From: an uncultured Clostridia bacterium
Lineage (GTDB): Bacteria > Bacillota > Clostridia > UMGS1883
Direction: 5' to 3'
Assembly: GCA_934454525.1 (NCBI GenBank)
Contig: CAKSFM010000009.1
Coordinates: 1 to 64,000, forward strand
DNA: 64,000 bases
Shown: piece after piece, positions 15,856-24,106 of the stretch
Numbering within the stretch: position 1 is the first letter of the stretch
Layout of the letters: each line of letters opens with the position of its first letter
Translations under genes and position numbers: made by a program
Notes under the pieces: generated by a model
The model's input: the letters and a program-made list of their open reading frames with translations, nothing else
What the model was told of the DNA's origin: nothing
The model's database searches: none

Positions 15856-15952
15856 AAAGTTCCTTTTTTCATTTGCGGTAAGCGCGGGCAGCTTGGCAGT
15901 GTTCACGCCGCACATCCTAATAACATTCATACAATCTGACCATAGTTGCTAT
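15856..15952 (-). pseudogene. Chimera of an SLH gene 3' end and a sigG 5' fragment
   Basis: On the minus strand, 15952-15913 encodes IATMVRLYECY plus stop, nearly the same as the end of the SLH gene at 16217 (IAAMVRLYECY). It continues directly into TGCGGCGTGAACACTGCCAA and about 40 more bases (to 15856) that match codons 8-25 of sigG, with one substitution and one indel. The two sources lie about 8.5 kb apart in the window. Confidence 0.7.
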
Positions 15953-16169
15953 AGGCATAACAGACTCGAACCCACAGCGGCATAAAAGGCAAATTTGTTG
16001 CAATAATGCGTTAAAATACTCGTTAATAGACAAACTATTAACTGCGCTTTTGCCTTTTCTTGCAAAAAATTTGCTCTTTTTGAACTCGCAGACCCAATGC
16101 GCCGGAAAATTTTTGTTCAGATGTTATTGCAGGGTGAAGCAAGGCTGTCGCCTTGCAAATCCCGAAAAA
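15953..16169 (+). repeat. 275-bp structured element, copy 1 (right end missing)
   Basis: This begins GGCATAACAGACTCGAAC and follows copies 2 and 3 closely up to the hairpin around GCAAGGCTGTCGCCTTGC. It then diverges near 16169 and lacks the inverted right terminus. Flanked by two SLH 3' ends. Confidence 0.8.
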
Positions 16170-16216
16170 ACACCGATTTTTTTGCCGTTAATACAACGAA
16201 TATTTCCGCCGCACTT

Positions 16217-18283
16217 CTAATAACATTCATACAATCTGACCATAGCTGCTATAGCCTGTTCAACAGTGTATGGTTCTTTCGGAGAAAATTCTGTTTCCGA
16301 TACGCCTTTCATTATCCCCATAACATTCATACAAGCAACTGAGGATTTTGCCCAATCGGAAATTTCACTTTCATCTGCATATGACATTTCTGCAGCATCC
16401 GGAATTGTTTTGTTTCCTAAAAACTCAGCTGTTCTGTAAAGAATAGCCGCCGCCTGCTCTCTTGTGACAGGTTCTTCGGGGGCAAATGTTCCGTCTCCCA
16501 TGCCGCGGATTATGCCTGCCCCTGATAAAAACTTTATTTTTTCGTCTTCGCAATCCGAAAAAGACACGGAATTAACTTTTTCGGCAAGCTGCCTTTCATT
16601 AATTACATTGTCAATCGCAAGCCATTGACCGGTTCTTGAATCGCTGTCAGGCGAAAATTCTGTTGCTGCCAGGCGATATATTAAATCGCAGAATTCTTTT
16701 CTCGTTATATTGTTTCGGTACTTATCCGTTAGTTCATAAGGCAGCAAATTGCAGGCTGCCGCTTTTTGAATTTCAGCTTCAGCCCAATCGCCTGCACCGC
16801 CAACCGGCAAGAGATTTTCTGACGGAATACTTATTTTATCGGCATCGGTTATATCTCTTGTTTTACCTCTGTAGTTCTGCCGCAAAGTTTCCATGGCGGC
16901 GTAAAGCGCATTTCTGCCGTTTCCCTCATCAGGCAGATACCACACATAATTCTTTTTTATTTCCCCGCGGCTTTCCGCAGGTGTTCCGAAAGCTCCGGCA
17001 ATAACACCGCCCGCCGGATATATAACATACTCTTCCGTTTTATCCTTGTTCCAAAGTTTTATATAGCAGCCGTTATCCGCATCGGAACCGATCGGAGCAA
17101 TAACTCTTTCATAGTTAAAATTCCAAAAAACATCTATAAATTTTCTTAAGTCCTCTTCAGATATATCGGCAGCTTTGTCATCTGCATAAACAATGGCAGC
17201 GCAGGCGATATCCTCCTTATGCTTCTGACCGATAACCTTATAAAAATACCCCGAGGAATCCGGCTCACTTTCTTTCACCTCTCCGTTTTCTGGATTCAAA
17301 ACACCGTTATGAGCTGTTTCACCATCGTGATAATAATATGAAATCAACCCGTCCTTATTAAATGAAAGCTGCTGATTTTTCAATGGTACAACCGCATTGC
17401 CCGAATAATCGATTACACCCATTTCATTTTCGCCGCGTTTTACAATAATGTATTTATCGTTCATGGATAAAAACTTATAATCATATTGATACGGAATGAT
17501 ATATTTGTCCGTATCCAAATCATACAGGGCATATTTGCTGCCGCTCTCAAGCATATAAAAATTTCCGTAGTTTTCAAATCCGTCATTGCCGCGCATACGA
17601 TAGGAGTTTGTGATAAAAGGCTCACCATTGTAATTGTCAAGGTCAATTTCATTCAGATTCCAGTCTATATATTTCCGCACACCGTTCTGTTCTGCAATTG
17701 CATACGCTTTGGGAAACGGATTGTAATCGGGATTAAACCTCTTCTGAACATTGTCATATATGTAGTCAGTCAGAAAATTCCCGTATTTATCGCAAACAGC
17801 ATATTTACCGTCTTTGTAAATAAACATTTTCTCGTGCTGCAATTCGTGATAATACATAATTGTTCCGTCAAATGTATGTAAAAGCTCTTTTGTGGCATAA
17901 TCGTATAGCTCAAATTTTTTGCACAGATGCCAGTCATCGGAGTCGCGAAGTATTGCATAAAGTCCGTTAACGGGCGGTGATATATGACCCTCTTTTTCCA
18001 CATATGCAAAAACCTTCCCGTCCGCGTCATACATTTCCGAAGAACCGTCAAAATTGTATGCATACGGGAATCCGCTGTAATCGGATATCAGTTTGTACGG
18101 ACCGCCCAGAATATTATTCGTACTATCCAGCAGGTATTCTCCCTCGTTGGTTATCGCAGCGGTAAAATTCCCTATTATGTAAGTGCTGCTGATTTTATCA
18201 GCTGACAATGCAGCTGCCGATGCAATTACTGCCGGAAATAATAACACCGTTAGCAATAAGATGATTGATAATATTTTTTTCAT
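16217..18283 (-). CDS. Secreted surface protein: WG-like repeats plus SLH domains
   Basis: The 688-residue protein has a Sec signal peptide (residues 1-25). A long beta region follows with WG-type repeat patterns such as DGKYAVCDKYGNFLTDYIYD and ENEMGVIDYSGNAVVPL. Three SLH domains fill about residues 500-688 (e.g. ITRKEFCDLIYRLA, GIIRGMGDGTFAPEEPVTREQAAAILYR, VEQAIAAMVRLYE). SLH domains bind pyruvylated cell-wall polymers, so this is a cell-surface protein of unknown role. AGGAGG precedes ATG 18283. Its 3' end is duplicated at 15913-15952. Confidence 0.8.
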   Translation of the reverse strand: MKKILSIILLLTVLLFPAVIASAAALSADKISSTYIIGNFTAAITNEGEYLLDSTNNILGGPYKLISDYSGFPYAYNFDGSSEMYDADGKVFAYVEKEGHISPPVNGLYAILRDSDDWHLCKKFELYDYATKELLHTFDGTIMYYHELQHEKMFIYKDGKYAVCDKYGNFLTDYIYDNVQKRFNPDYNPFPKAYAIAEQNGVRKYIDWNLNEIDLDNYNGEPFITNSYRMRGNDGFENYGNFYMLESGSKYALYDLDTDKYIIPYQYDYKFLSMNDKYIIVKRGENEMGVIDYSGNAVVPLKNQQLSFNKDGLISYYYHDGETAHNGVLNPENGEVKESEPDSSGYFYKVIGQKHKEDIACAAIVYADDKAADISEEDLRKFIDVFWNFNYERVIAPIGSDADNGCYIKLWNKDKTEEYVIYPAGGVIAGAFGTPAESRGEIKKNYVWYLPDEGNGRNALYAAMETLRQNYRGKTRDITDADKISIPSENLLPVGGAGDWAEAEIQKAAACNLLPYELTDKYRNNITRKEFCDLIYRLAATEFSPDSDSRTGQWLAIDNVINERQLAEKVNSVSFSDCEDEKIKFLSGAGIIRGMGDGTFAPEEPVTREQAAAILYRTAEFLGNKTIPDAAEMSYADESEISDWAKSSVACMNVMGIMKGVSETEFSPKEPYTVEQAIAAMVRLYECY

Positions 18284-18419
18284 AGCCGCCTCCTGCATAA
18301 AACAAGATTTATATACCGGAATTATATCAGAAAACCAAGGTTATTACAAGTATATTACTGCACCGAAACAGGATTTTACCGTAAATCCGCCGCTGCCGCG
18401 AATTACATATAATCTTTAG

Positions 18420-18448
18420 TTGTATCTTAACCGCCCGGATGTTATAAT
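18420..18448 (+). promoter_or_regulatory. SigA-type promoter
   Basis: TTGTAT (18420-18425) and a consensus TATAAT (18443-18448) are 17 bases apart, about 40 bases before the Na/Pi cotransporter start. Confidence 0.65.
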
Positions 18449-18489
18449 TGTTTCGGAAATAAATAAAATTGATTTTTTGGGGTGTAAAA

Positions 18490-20244
18490 ATGAGTATTTT
18501 CGATGTATTAACCCTTATCGGCGGACTCTGCCTTTTCCTTTTCGGCATGAGCGTCATGGGAGACGCCTTGGAACGCCGGGCAGGAGGAAGTCTGAAAAAA
18601 ATCCTCGCCAAGCTCACGAAGAACAAAATCACCGGCTTTCTGACAGGACTCGGAGTAACTTCGGTTATTCAAAGCTCATCGGCAACAACTGTTATGGTTG
18701 TCGGCTTTGTAAACTCAGGTATAATGACGCTGAGGCAGTCCATCGGCGTTATTATGGGCGCAAATATCGGAACGACAGTTACGGCGTGGATACTGAGTCT
18801 CGGCGGAATTTCGAGCGATAATTTGGTGATGAAGCTGTTAAAGCCAACATCGTTCACTCCGATACTGGCGCTGATCGGCACGGTGCTCCTGATGTTCGGA
18901 AAATCAAGCAAGAAAAAGGACACCGGAACGATTCTCCTTGGCTTTGCAACTCTTATGTTCGGCATGGATACAATGTCCGGCGCTGTATCGGGACTTGCCG
19001 ATGTGCCGGCGTTTCAAAGTATGTTCATTATGTTCAAAAATCCTGTTCTGGGCGTAATTGTCGGAACGCTCCTAACTGCAATAATCCAGTCAAGCTCCGC
19101 GTCAGTCGGAATTCTGCAGGCGCTTTCATCAACCGGACAGGTTTCGTACGGCGCGGCAGTTCCTATTATTATGGGGCAGAATATCGGCACATGCATCACC
19201 GCAATCCTTTCCTCTTTCGGAACAAATAAAAACGCCAAACGTGCGGCAGTGGTGCATTTATCGTTTAATGTTATCGGCACGGTTATATGGCTTTCGGTAT
19301 TCAGCATTATATCAGCAATCCTTAAACCGGCAATCCTTAATGTTTCCGCTTCTTATCTCGGTATTGCGGTTGCACATTCCGCGTTTAATATCGCTTGCAC
19401 CGCGCTTCTTCTGCCCATGTCATCACTTCTTGAAAAGCTTGCGGTTAAGCTTGTTCCGGATTCGGATAAAAAGGAACATGTTGCAAAGCTTGACGAACGC
19501 CTCCTTGTTACTCCTCCGATTGCATTGGAGCGCTGCAATGAGCTTGTGCGCGAAATGGCTGAACTTTCCGTCACATCATTAAAAACCGCTCTCAATATGA
19601 TAACACGGTATGATTCGGATGTTGCGGATGAAATCAGGAAATCCGAGGACAAGGTGGACCGCTATGAGGATATCCTGGGTACATATCTTGTTAAGCTGAG
19701 CAGGCATCAGATAAGCGACAGTGACAGTGCAGAGGTTTCAAAGCTTCTCAAGGCGATCGGTGATTTTGAGAGAATTTCCGACCACAGCATAAATATTCTT
19801 GAATCGGCAGAAGAGCTTAAAAATAAGGACATATGCTTTACCGCCGACGCGCAGAAAGAACTTGATACGCTTTGCAGCGCCGTGAGCGAAATTCTCACAT
19901 TGTCATTCAAAGCCTTTGTTAACACCGATCTTCATGCGGCAAGAGATGTTGAACCGCTTGAACAGGTTATTGACAATCTCAAGGCAAAGTCACGCGATGA
20001 CCATATCAGACGTCTTAAAAACGGTGAATGTTCCATTGAAGCAGGCTTTGTGTGGGCGGATCTTCTCACGAATCTTGAAAGAACCTCGGACCATTGTTCA
20101 AATATTGCAGTGTGTGTTATTGACGCAACGCAGCATAATATGAATGTTCATCAGTCGCTCCGTACCATGAAAAGCGAAGACCCGTATTTTGAGAAGAGAT
20201 ATTCGGAATATGCAAAGAAATATATCATTGCCGGCAGAATTTGA
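18490..20244 (+). CDS. Na/Pi cotransporter family protein with PhoU domain
   Basis: The 584-residue protein contains two inverted-repeat transport halves, each with the QSSSA signature (VIQSSSATTVMVVGFVNSG and AIIQSSSASVGILQALSS), in about residues 1-310. A cytoplasmic PhoU-like helical domain follows (about 345-570). The family moves inorganic phosphate with Na+; direction and regulation by the PhoU part are inferred from homologs. GGGGTG precedes ATG 18490. No pst or pho genes are adjacent. Confidence 0.9.
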   Translation: MSIFDVLTLIGGLCLFLFGMSVMGDALERRAGGSLKKILAKLTKNKITGFLTGLGVTSVIQSSSATTVMVVGFVNSGIMTLRQSIGVIMGANIGTTVTAWILSLGGISSDNLVMKLLKPTSFTPILALIGTVLLMFGKSSKKKDTGTILLGFATLMFGMDTMSGAVSGLADVPAFQSMFIMFKNPVLGVIVGTLLTAIIQSSSASVGILQALSSTGQVSYGAAVPIIMGQNIGTCITAILSSFGTNKNAKRAAVVHLSFNVIGTVIWLSVFSIISAILKPAILNVSASYLGIAVAHSAFNIACTALLLPMSSLLEKLAVKLVPDSDKKEHVAKLDERLLVTPPIALERCNELVREMAELSVTSLKTALNMITRYDSDVADEIRKSEDKVDRYEDILGTYLVKLSRHQISDSDSAEVSKLLKAIGDFERISDHSINILESAEELKNKDICFTADAQKELDTLCSAVSEILTLSFKAFVNTDLHAARDVEPLEQVIDNLKAKSRDDHIRRLKNGECSIEAGFVWADLLTNLERTSDHCSNIAVCVIDATQHNMNVHQSLRTMKSEDPYFEKRYSEYAKKYIIAGRI

Positions 20245-20286
20245 CAGTACTCTGATTAAATGAGCGTAACAGAAAAGCTGCTTAAG

Positions 20287-20334
20287 AAAAGAGGCGGATT
20301 TGTCAATTTACTTTTTGACAAATCCGCCTCTTTT
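20287..20334. terminator. Intrinsic terminator
   Basis: A 20-bp stem AAAAGAGGCGGATTTGTCAA / TTGACAAATCCGCCTCTTTT with an eight-base loop, bidirectional, 42 bases after the cotransporter stop. Confidence 0.85.
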
Positions 20335-20402
20335 GCATTTCGCTGCAGCTCTTTTGTTCACTTTTTAAAGCTCCTTTCCGAAACGCAAAAACGTCTGTTA
20401 CC

Positions 20403-20771
20403 TCATTTCAGTCTGTTTTTTATTAAAGGCACGGCTGCCCATCCTATAACAGCGATAGCTGACGATATAATAATTTGGATTTGCATAATGAGCAATGTTG
20501 AACTGTCCGGCGTCAGCAAATTTGATGTTGAAATTCCCCAATTAAAATAATATACAGCACTATCAATCAATGTAATAACAATCATAACGGCAAGGCGCTT
20601 AAGCATACTGAAGCAATCAGAAAATTTATAGCATACAATAATCAGATAAATCGGAATGACCACTGTGCATACAGTGAGTTCAATCAGGGATACAACGCCG
20701 TTATCATCAAAAAACCAGAATGGCAGAAATAAGAACTGACTTAATATCGGAATCAGATAATATAACCACAT
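20403..20771 (-). CDS. Four-helix membrane protein, unknown
   Basis: The 122-residue protein has four hydrophobic segments (about residues 3-20, 27-47, 59-76 and 90-116). GAGGAAGAGG precedes ATG 20771. No family recognised and no operon partner. Neighbouring genes at 21115 and 21607 are also tiny membrane proteins. Confidence 0.55.
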   Translation of the reverse strand: MWLYYLIPILSQFLFLPFWFFDDNGVVSLIELTVCTVVIPIYLIIVCYKFSDCFSMLKRLAVMIVITLIDSAVYYFNWGISTSNLLTPDSSTLLIMQIQIIISSAIAVIGWAAVPLIKNRLK

Positions 20772-20811
20772 ATGATACCTCTTCCTCTCACAATCACTCT
20801 TTTATTGTTAT

Positions 20812-20867
20812 GGAGTTCCGGCTTCGGCATCACCTTTCATGCCGAAACGCAAACAGTGAGGAACTCC
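20812..20867. other. Two-tier hairpin
   Basis: Outer arms GGAGTTCC (20812-20819) and GGAACTCC (20860-20867) enclose inner arms TTCGGCAT (20823-20830) and ATGCCGAA (20839-20846), with a bulge on one side. It lies just upstream of the gene at 20403-20771, without a T-run. It could be a structured 5' leader or a small mobile palindrome. Confidence 0.5.
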
Positions 20868-20871
20868 GTAT

Positions 20872-21114
20872 ATAAATACCATAACACAAAGCTTAATATA
20901 TAGTCAAGCAATAATTTAATATCCTTATCATAGTTCCAAACAGCATATCACTTGACACAGATATAAAAATAGTATATGATTACGATGTAAACAACATTAT
21001 TTTGAAAACCAACTAAATTTTAACTTTTACCGGCGTTAATTATGCAGCATAGCCGGCATGATTGCACGAAGCTATGGGATGATACTTATAAAAACAAAGA
21101 GGTGTTTAATTTTT
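20872..21114. other. AT-rich spacer, no gene seen
   Basis: No open frame with a ribosome-binding site is visible before the small gene at 21115. The sequence is AT-rich. Confidence 0.4.
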
Positions 21115-21423
21115 ATGATAAGAATTATTAAAAAGATTCCCCTCGTGATTCCGATTTTTGCTTTTATGAACATTGCGGCTGTTAAAATAATGGAATGTAT
21201 CAGATGGAACAGCAGTTTGGCTTTAAAAATAACGACTTTTATTTTTAATCCCAAAAATCCTTTTTATTTTAATTATCAGCTTATTTATATGTTTGCAGCT
21301 GTAATCATTTCGATAGTTCTCGCATTCTTTAAAAGATACACCGTCAGGCATGCATTTATATGCATTGGAATAAATTCACTCTTATTTATTGTATTTTTCA
21401 TGTGCATAATTACCGGGATGTAA
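21115..21423 (+). CDS. Three-helix membrane protein, unknown
   Basis: The 102-residue protein has hydrophobic segments near residues 8-24, 58-76 and 84-100, with a KRYTVRH loop. AGAGGTG lies upstream of ATG 21115, which favours this start over the one 57 bases earlier. AT-rich codon use compared with the core genes. No family recognised. Confidence 0.5.
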   Translation: MIRIIKKIPLVIPIFAFMNIAAVKIMECIRWNSSLALKITTFIFNPKNPFYFNYQLIYMFAAVIISIVLAFFKRYTVRHAFICIGINSLLFIVFFMCIITGM

Positions 21424-21606
21424 AATTCTGCCACTCGCTCTCGTACAAAGGTTTGGACGGACGCAGACTGATTCATAATTCAACCTGATATATCAGAAAG
21501 GTTAAAATAATGTATTTCCCGATAGTATATATAATCTGCGGCAATTTGAAAATTCACAAAAAATGAATCCGGATAAAACAGTCCGATTGGAGTGAACATA
21601 AACAGC

Positions 21607-21831
21607 ATGGTTAGAAAAATTATTTATATTATTACAATTATAAACATTCTCTTTCAGGTGGTATATATGACAATTGGATCATTAACAGCCTCTGAAATGG
21701 GCATATTTAAGTATGTTTTCTATGTTTTCAGACCGGAATACATGATTGTATCGGGAATTGTTGTTTTTATCGCCGGATGCGGAATCCTGGCATTAATTAT
21801 CAGGACGATCAAAAACTTAAGATTTTTTTGA
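21607..21831 (+). CDS. Two-helix membrane protein, unknown
   Basis: The 74-residue protein has two hydrophobic helices (about residues 4-26 and 45-67) and a basic C-terminus. GGAGTG lies eleven bases before ATG 21607; a GTG at 21592 is the alternative. Together with 20403-20771 and 21115-21423 it forms a small cluster of unrecognised membrane proteins. Confidence 0.45.
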   Translation: MVRKIIYIITIINILFQVVYMTIGSLTASEMGIFKYVFYVFRPEYMIVSGIVVFIAGCGILALIIRTIKNLRFF

Positions 21832-21931
21832 TATAGCCGGTTTAACACATACGAAACGGATTGGCATGTATCGCACTGTGTTTTTACCAAAATACGGTTT
21901 TACAAAAAAATTATTTTTTTGTAAAAAAGAC

Positions 21932-21960
21932 TTGATTTTTCTGTCCGAACACTGTATAAT
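21932..21960 (+). promoter_or_regulatory. tRNA-Ser promoter
   Basis: TTGATT (21932-21937) and TATAAT (21955-21960) are 17 bases apart and 18 bases before the tRNA. Confidence 0.8.
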
Positions 21961-21977
21961 TAGTCAAGTGAGCACTC

Positions 21978-22068
21978 GGAGAGATGGCTGAGCTGGTCTA
22001 AGGCGCACGACTGGAAATCGTGTAACGGTTAATCCCGTTCAAGGGTTCGAATCCCTTTCTCTCCGCCA
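21978..22068 (+). tRNA. tRNA-Ser (anticodon GGA)
   Basis: The acceptor stem GGAGAGA pairs with TCTCTCC (22058-22064), followed by G and an encoded CCA. The anticodon loop reads CTGGAAA (anticodon GGA). A long variable arm (TAACGGTTAATCCCGTTC) marks a class II tRNA, and the T-loop is GGTTCGAATCC. Confidence 0.97.
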
Positions 22069-22071
22069 CGT

Positions 22072-22105
22072 CGGAACGGACTTTGCTCCGTTCCGATTTT
22101 TCTTT
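22072..22105 (+). terminator. tRNA-Ser terminator
   Basis: CGGAACGGA (22072-22080) pairs with TCCGTTCCG (22087-22095) and is followed by ATTTTTCTTT. Confidence 0.85.
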
Positions 22106-22271
22106 ACAGAAAAATCAGTCACACGCGCCGTCGTTCCTCCTCTTTCGCAAAAAGGCACGCTCGGCTCGCCTGTTCGCTTGTAAACGCGCTCACAACGGCT
22201 CACTTTCGCTACCACCTTTTTGCGAGTGCGCCTGCGGCGTGAATATCTCAATGGTTCGGTATTGCCACGTT

Positions 22272-22335
22272 GGAGCAAAGTTCGCTTTGCTCCATTTTTG
22301 TATGCAGAAAAACGGAGCAAAGCGAACTTTGCTCC
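22272..22335 (-). terminator. Paired hairpins downstream of tRNA-Pro
   Basis: Two 22-base palindromic hairpins, GGAGCAAAGTTCGCTTTGCT plus two bases (22272-22293) and its reversed-loop form at 22314-22335, share the same stem. On the minus strand the one at 22314-22335 is followed by GTTTTTCTG and should terminate tRNA-Pro transcription. A third, longer-range pairing TCGCAAAAAGG / CCTTTTTGCGA spans about 22145-22226. Confidence 0.7.
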
Positions 22336-22339
22336 GTTG

Positions 22340-22416
22340 TGGTCGGAGTGGCGGGACTTGAACCCGCGGCCTCTTGGTCCCGAACCAAGCACGCTACCAA
22401 ACTGCGCTACACCCCG
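22340..22416 (-). tRNA. tRNA-Pro (anticodon CGG)
   Basis: On the minus strand the acceptor CGGGGTG pairs with CACTCCG, followed by A and an encoded CCA. The anticodon stem CTTGG/CCAAG closes the loop TTCGGGA (anticodon CGG), and the T-arm is GCGGGTTCAAGTCCCGC. Confidence 0.97.
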
Positions 22417-22445
22417 AAAAAGCATCTCATACAAGATACTTTACT

Positions 22446-22474
22446 ATTATAATATGGAGCTGCAAATAAGTCAA
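22446..22474 (-). promoter_or_regulatory. tRNA-Pro promoter
   Basis: On the minus strand TTGACT (22469-22474) and TATAAT (22446-22451) are 17 bases apart. Confidence 0.8.
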
Positions 22475-22587
22475 GAAAAATTTTTGATTGAAGGCAAATT
22501 TTTTTGTTTTGAAAAAACATGGCGCTGAATTGAAAAAATCCACACCTTCGGGGAGGCGTCTGCCGGAAAATTTGTCAAAATTTCATA

Positions 22588-22616
22588 TTGCATTCATGCG
22601 GAAAACAGTATATAAT
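22588..22616 (+). promoter_or_regulatory. SigA-type promoter of the yitT-ybaK unit
   Basis: TTGCAT (22588-22593) and TATAAT (22611-22616) are 17 bases apart, 37 bases before the YitT start. Confidence 0.7.
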
Positions 22617-22653
22617 ATGTTGGTATTCAGAAAAATAAGGAGTATGTAATTTT

Positions 22654-23499
22654 ATGATACAGACAGATAAGCTTAAAAGCGCGTTTCTGACGGTTTTCGG
22701 TGTTGCGGTGACAGGTGCTGCCGTCAGCATATTCTATATTCCGAATAAAATTGTAAACGGCGGCGTTTCCGGTATATCGACAATCCTGTTCTACGCTGTC
22801 GGGATGCGCCCGTCAGTGTCGTTTGCGCTTATAAACCTTGCCCTGCTGATTGCAGGCTTCAGATTTCTCGGGAGTAAATTTGTCATTAAAACAATAATAT
22901 GCTCGGGGCTTTTGTCGCTGTTCGTGGACTTGTTTTCGCATTTTCCTCCGCTTACGCACGATGTGTTTCTTGCGACAATTTTCGGTGCGGCGCTTTACGG
23001 CGTTGGGATAGGAATTGCGCTTGCAAACGGAGCTTCATCCGGCGGAACCGATATAATAGGCCGGCTGATTCAGCATCGGTTTCCGCAGCTTCCGATCGGC
23101 AAAATTCTGCTTGCCGTTGACACAACGGTTATCACAGTTTCTTTGATAATGTTTAAAAATATCGACCTTGCTCTTTACGGAGTAGTGGCTCTTTTTACAT
23201 CCACATTCGCCATTGACTGGCTCATCGGGAAGCTGAATATTTCAAAGCTTGCATTTGTTATAAGCGATAAGGGCGAGGAAATATCAAAGCTGCTTATTTC
23301 AACATCTCCGCGCGGAGTCACACGGGTTAACGTGGTGGGAACATACAGTAACACCGGCAAGGTTATGCTTATATGTGCGCTTAAAGAAAATGAGCTGCCT
23401 GCATTTCAGAAAAAGATTCTCGCTGTTGACGCAGACGCATTTATAATCTTTTCCGAATCGCAGCAAATTATCGGCGAAGGATTTTACGTTTACAGATAA
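22654..23499 (+). CDS. YitT family membrane protein
   Basis: The 281-residue protein has five or six transmembrane helices in residues 1-195, with IPNKIVNGGVSGISTILFY and GIGIALANGASSGGTDIIG typical of the YitT (DUF161) family. A C-terminal soluble DUF2179-like domain follows (about 200-281, SPRGVTRVNVVGTYSNTGKVML). Function of the family is not established. It is followed 13 bases later by ybaK. Confidence 0.85.
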   Translation: MIQTDKLKSAFLTVFGVAVTGAAVSIFYIPNKIVNGGVSGISTILFYAVGMRPSVSFALINLALLIAGFRFLGSKFVIKTIICSGLLSLFVDLFSHFPPLTHDVFLATIFGAALYGVGIGIALANGASSGGTDIIGRLIQHRFPQLPIGKILLAVDTTVITVSLIMFKNIDLALYGVVALFTSTFAIDWLIGKLNISKLAFVISDKGEEISKLLISTSPRGVTRVNVVGTYSNTGKVMLICALKENELPAFQKKILAVDADAFIIFSESQQIIGEGFYVYR

Positions 23500-23512
23500 G
23501 GGGAATGACAAT

Positions 23513-23983
23513 ATGTCGCTTGAGAGAGCAAAACAGCATTTGAAGAAGTACGGACTGGACGGAAGAATTATTATGTGCGATGAATCGAGCGCAACGGTTG
23601 CGCTTGCTGCCGCAGCTCTCGGCTGCGAGGAAGAAAGAATCGCAAAAACACTTTCTTTTGATACGCCGGACGGCTGCGTTCTGATTGTGACGGCAGGTGA
23701 CGCGCGCGTTAACAATGGTAAATTCAAGCACTTTTTCGGCTGCAAGGCAAACATGGTGAAGCATGACGAGGTTAAAGCTAAAATCGGTCATGCTGTCGGC
23801 GGTGTGTGTCCGTTCGGAGTGAATGACGGTGTGCGCATTTATCTTGATGAATCGCTTAAAAGATTCGAAACGGTTTTCCCGGCATGCGGTTCGGCAAACA
23901 GCGCAATAGAGCTTACGCTGAAAGAGCTTGAAACGGCTTCTGAATATATAGGCTGGGTGGATGTGTGCAAACTGCCGCAGTAA
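23513..23983 (+). CDS. ybaK: YbaK/EbsC family aminoacyl-tRNA deacylase
   Basis: The 156-residue protein has the YbaK fold: SSATVALAAAALGCEEERIAKTLSF, the conserved Lys in KTL, GDARVN, and GGVCPFGV near the catalytic Gly region. Members hydrolyse mischarged tRNAs, classically Cys-tRNA-Pro. Which tRNA this one edits cannot be read here; a tRNA-Pro gene lies 1.1 kb upstream. It overlaps no other gene and shares the yitT promoter. Confidence 0.85.
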   Translation: MSLERAKQHLKKYGLDGRIIMCDESSATVALAAAALGCEEERIAKTLSFDTPDGCVLIVTAGDARVNNGKFKHFFGCKANMVKHDEVKAKIGHAVGGVCPFGVNDGVRIYLDESLKRFETVFPACGSANSAIELTLKELETASEYIGWVDVCKLPQ

Positions 23984-23990
23984 TCGAAGA

Positions 23991-24028
23991 GCTGTAAAAA
24001 ACGTACGTTGAGTGCGATTTTTTACAGC
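23991..24028 (+). terminator. Intrinsic terminator
   Basis: GCTGTAAAAAA (23991-24001) pairs with TTTTTTACAGC (24018-24028), followed by CCCTTTTC, just after ybaK. Confidence 0.65.
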
Positions 24029-24106
24029 CCTTTTCAGCTGTTTTTAAGAAATACGAGTATAATCATAATCATAAACGGGAAGCGAAAGCTTCGGAAAAGG
24101 AGTTGA

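Noticed and set aside
22039..22434. 131-codon minus-strand open frame over both tRNA genes
   Set aside because: It translates the tRNA-Pro, the terminator hairpins and the antisense of tRNA-Ser; the SGPRGRGFKSRHS pattern is a familiar mistranslation of tRNA sequence.
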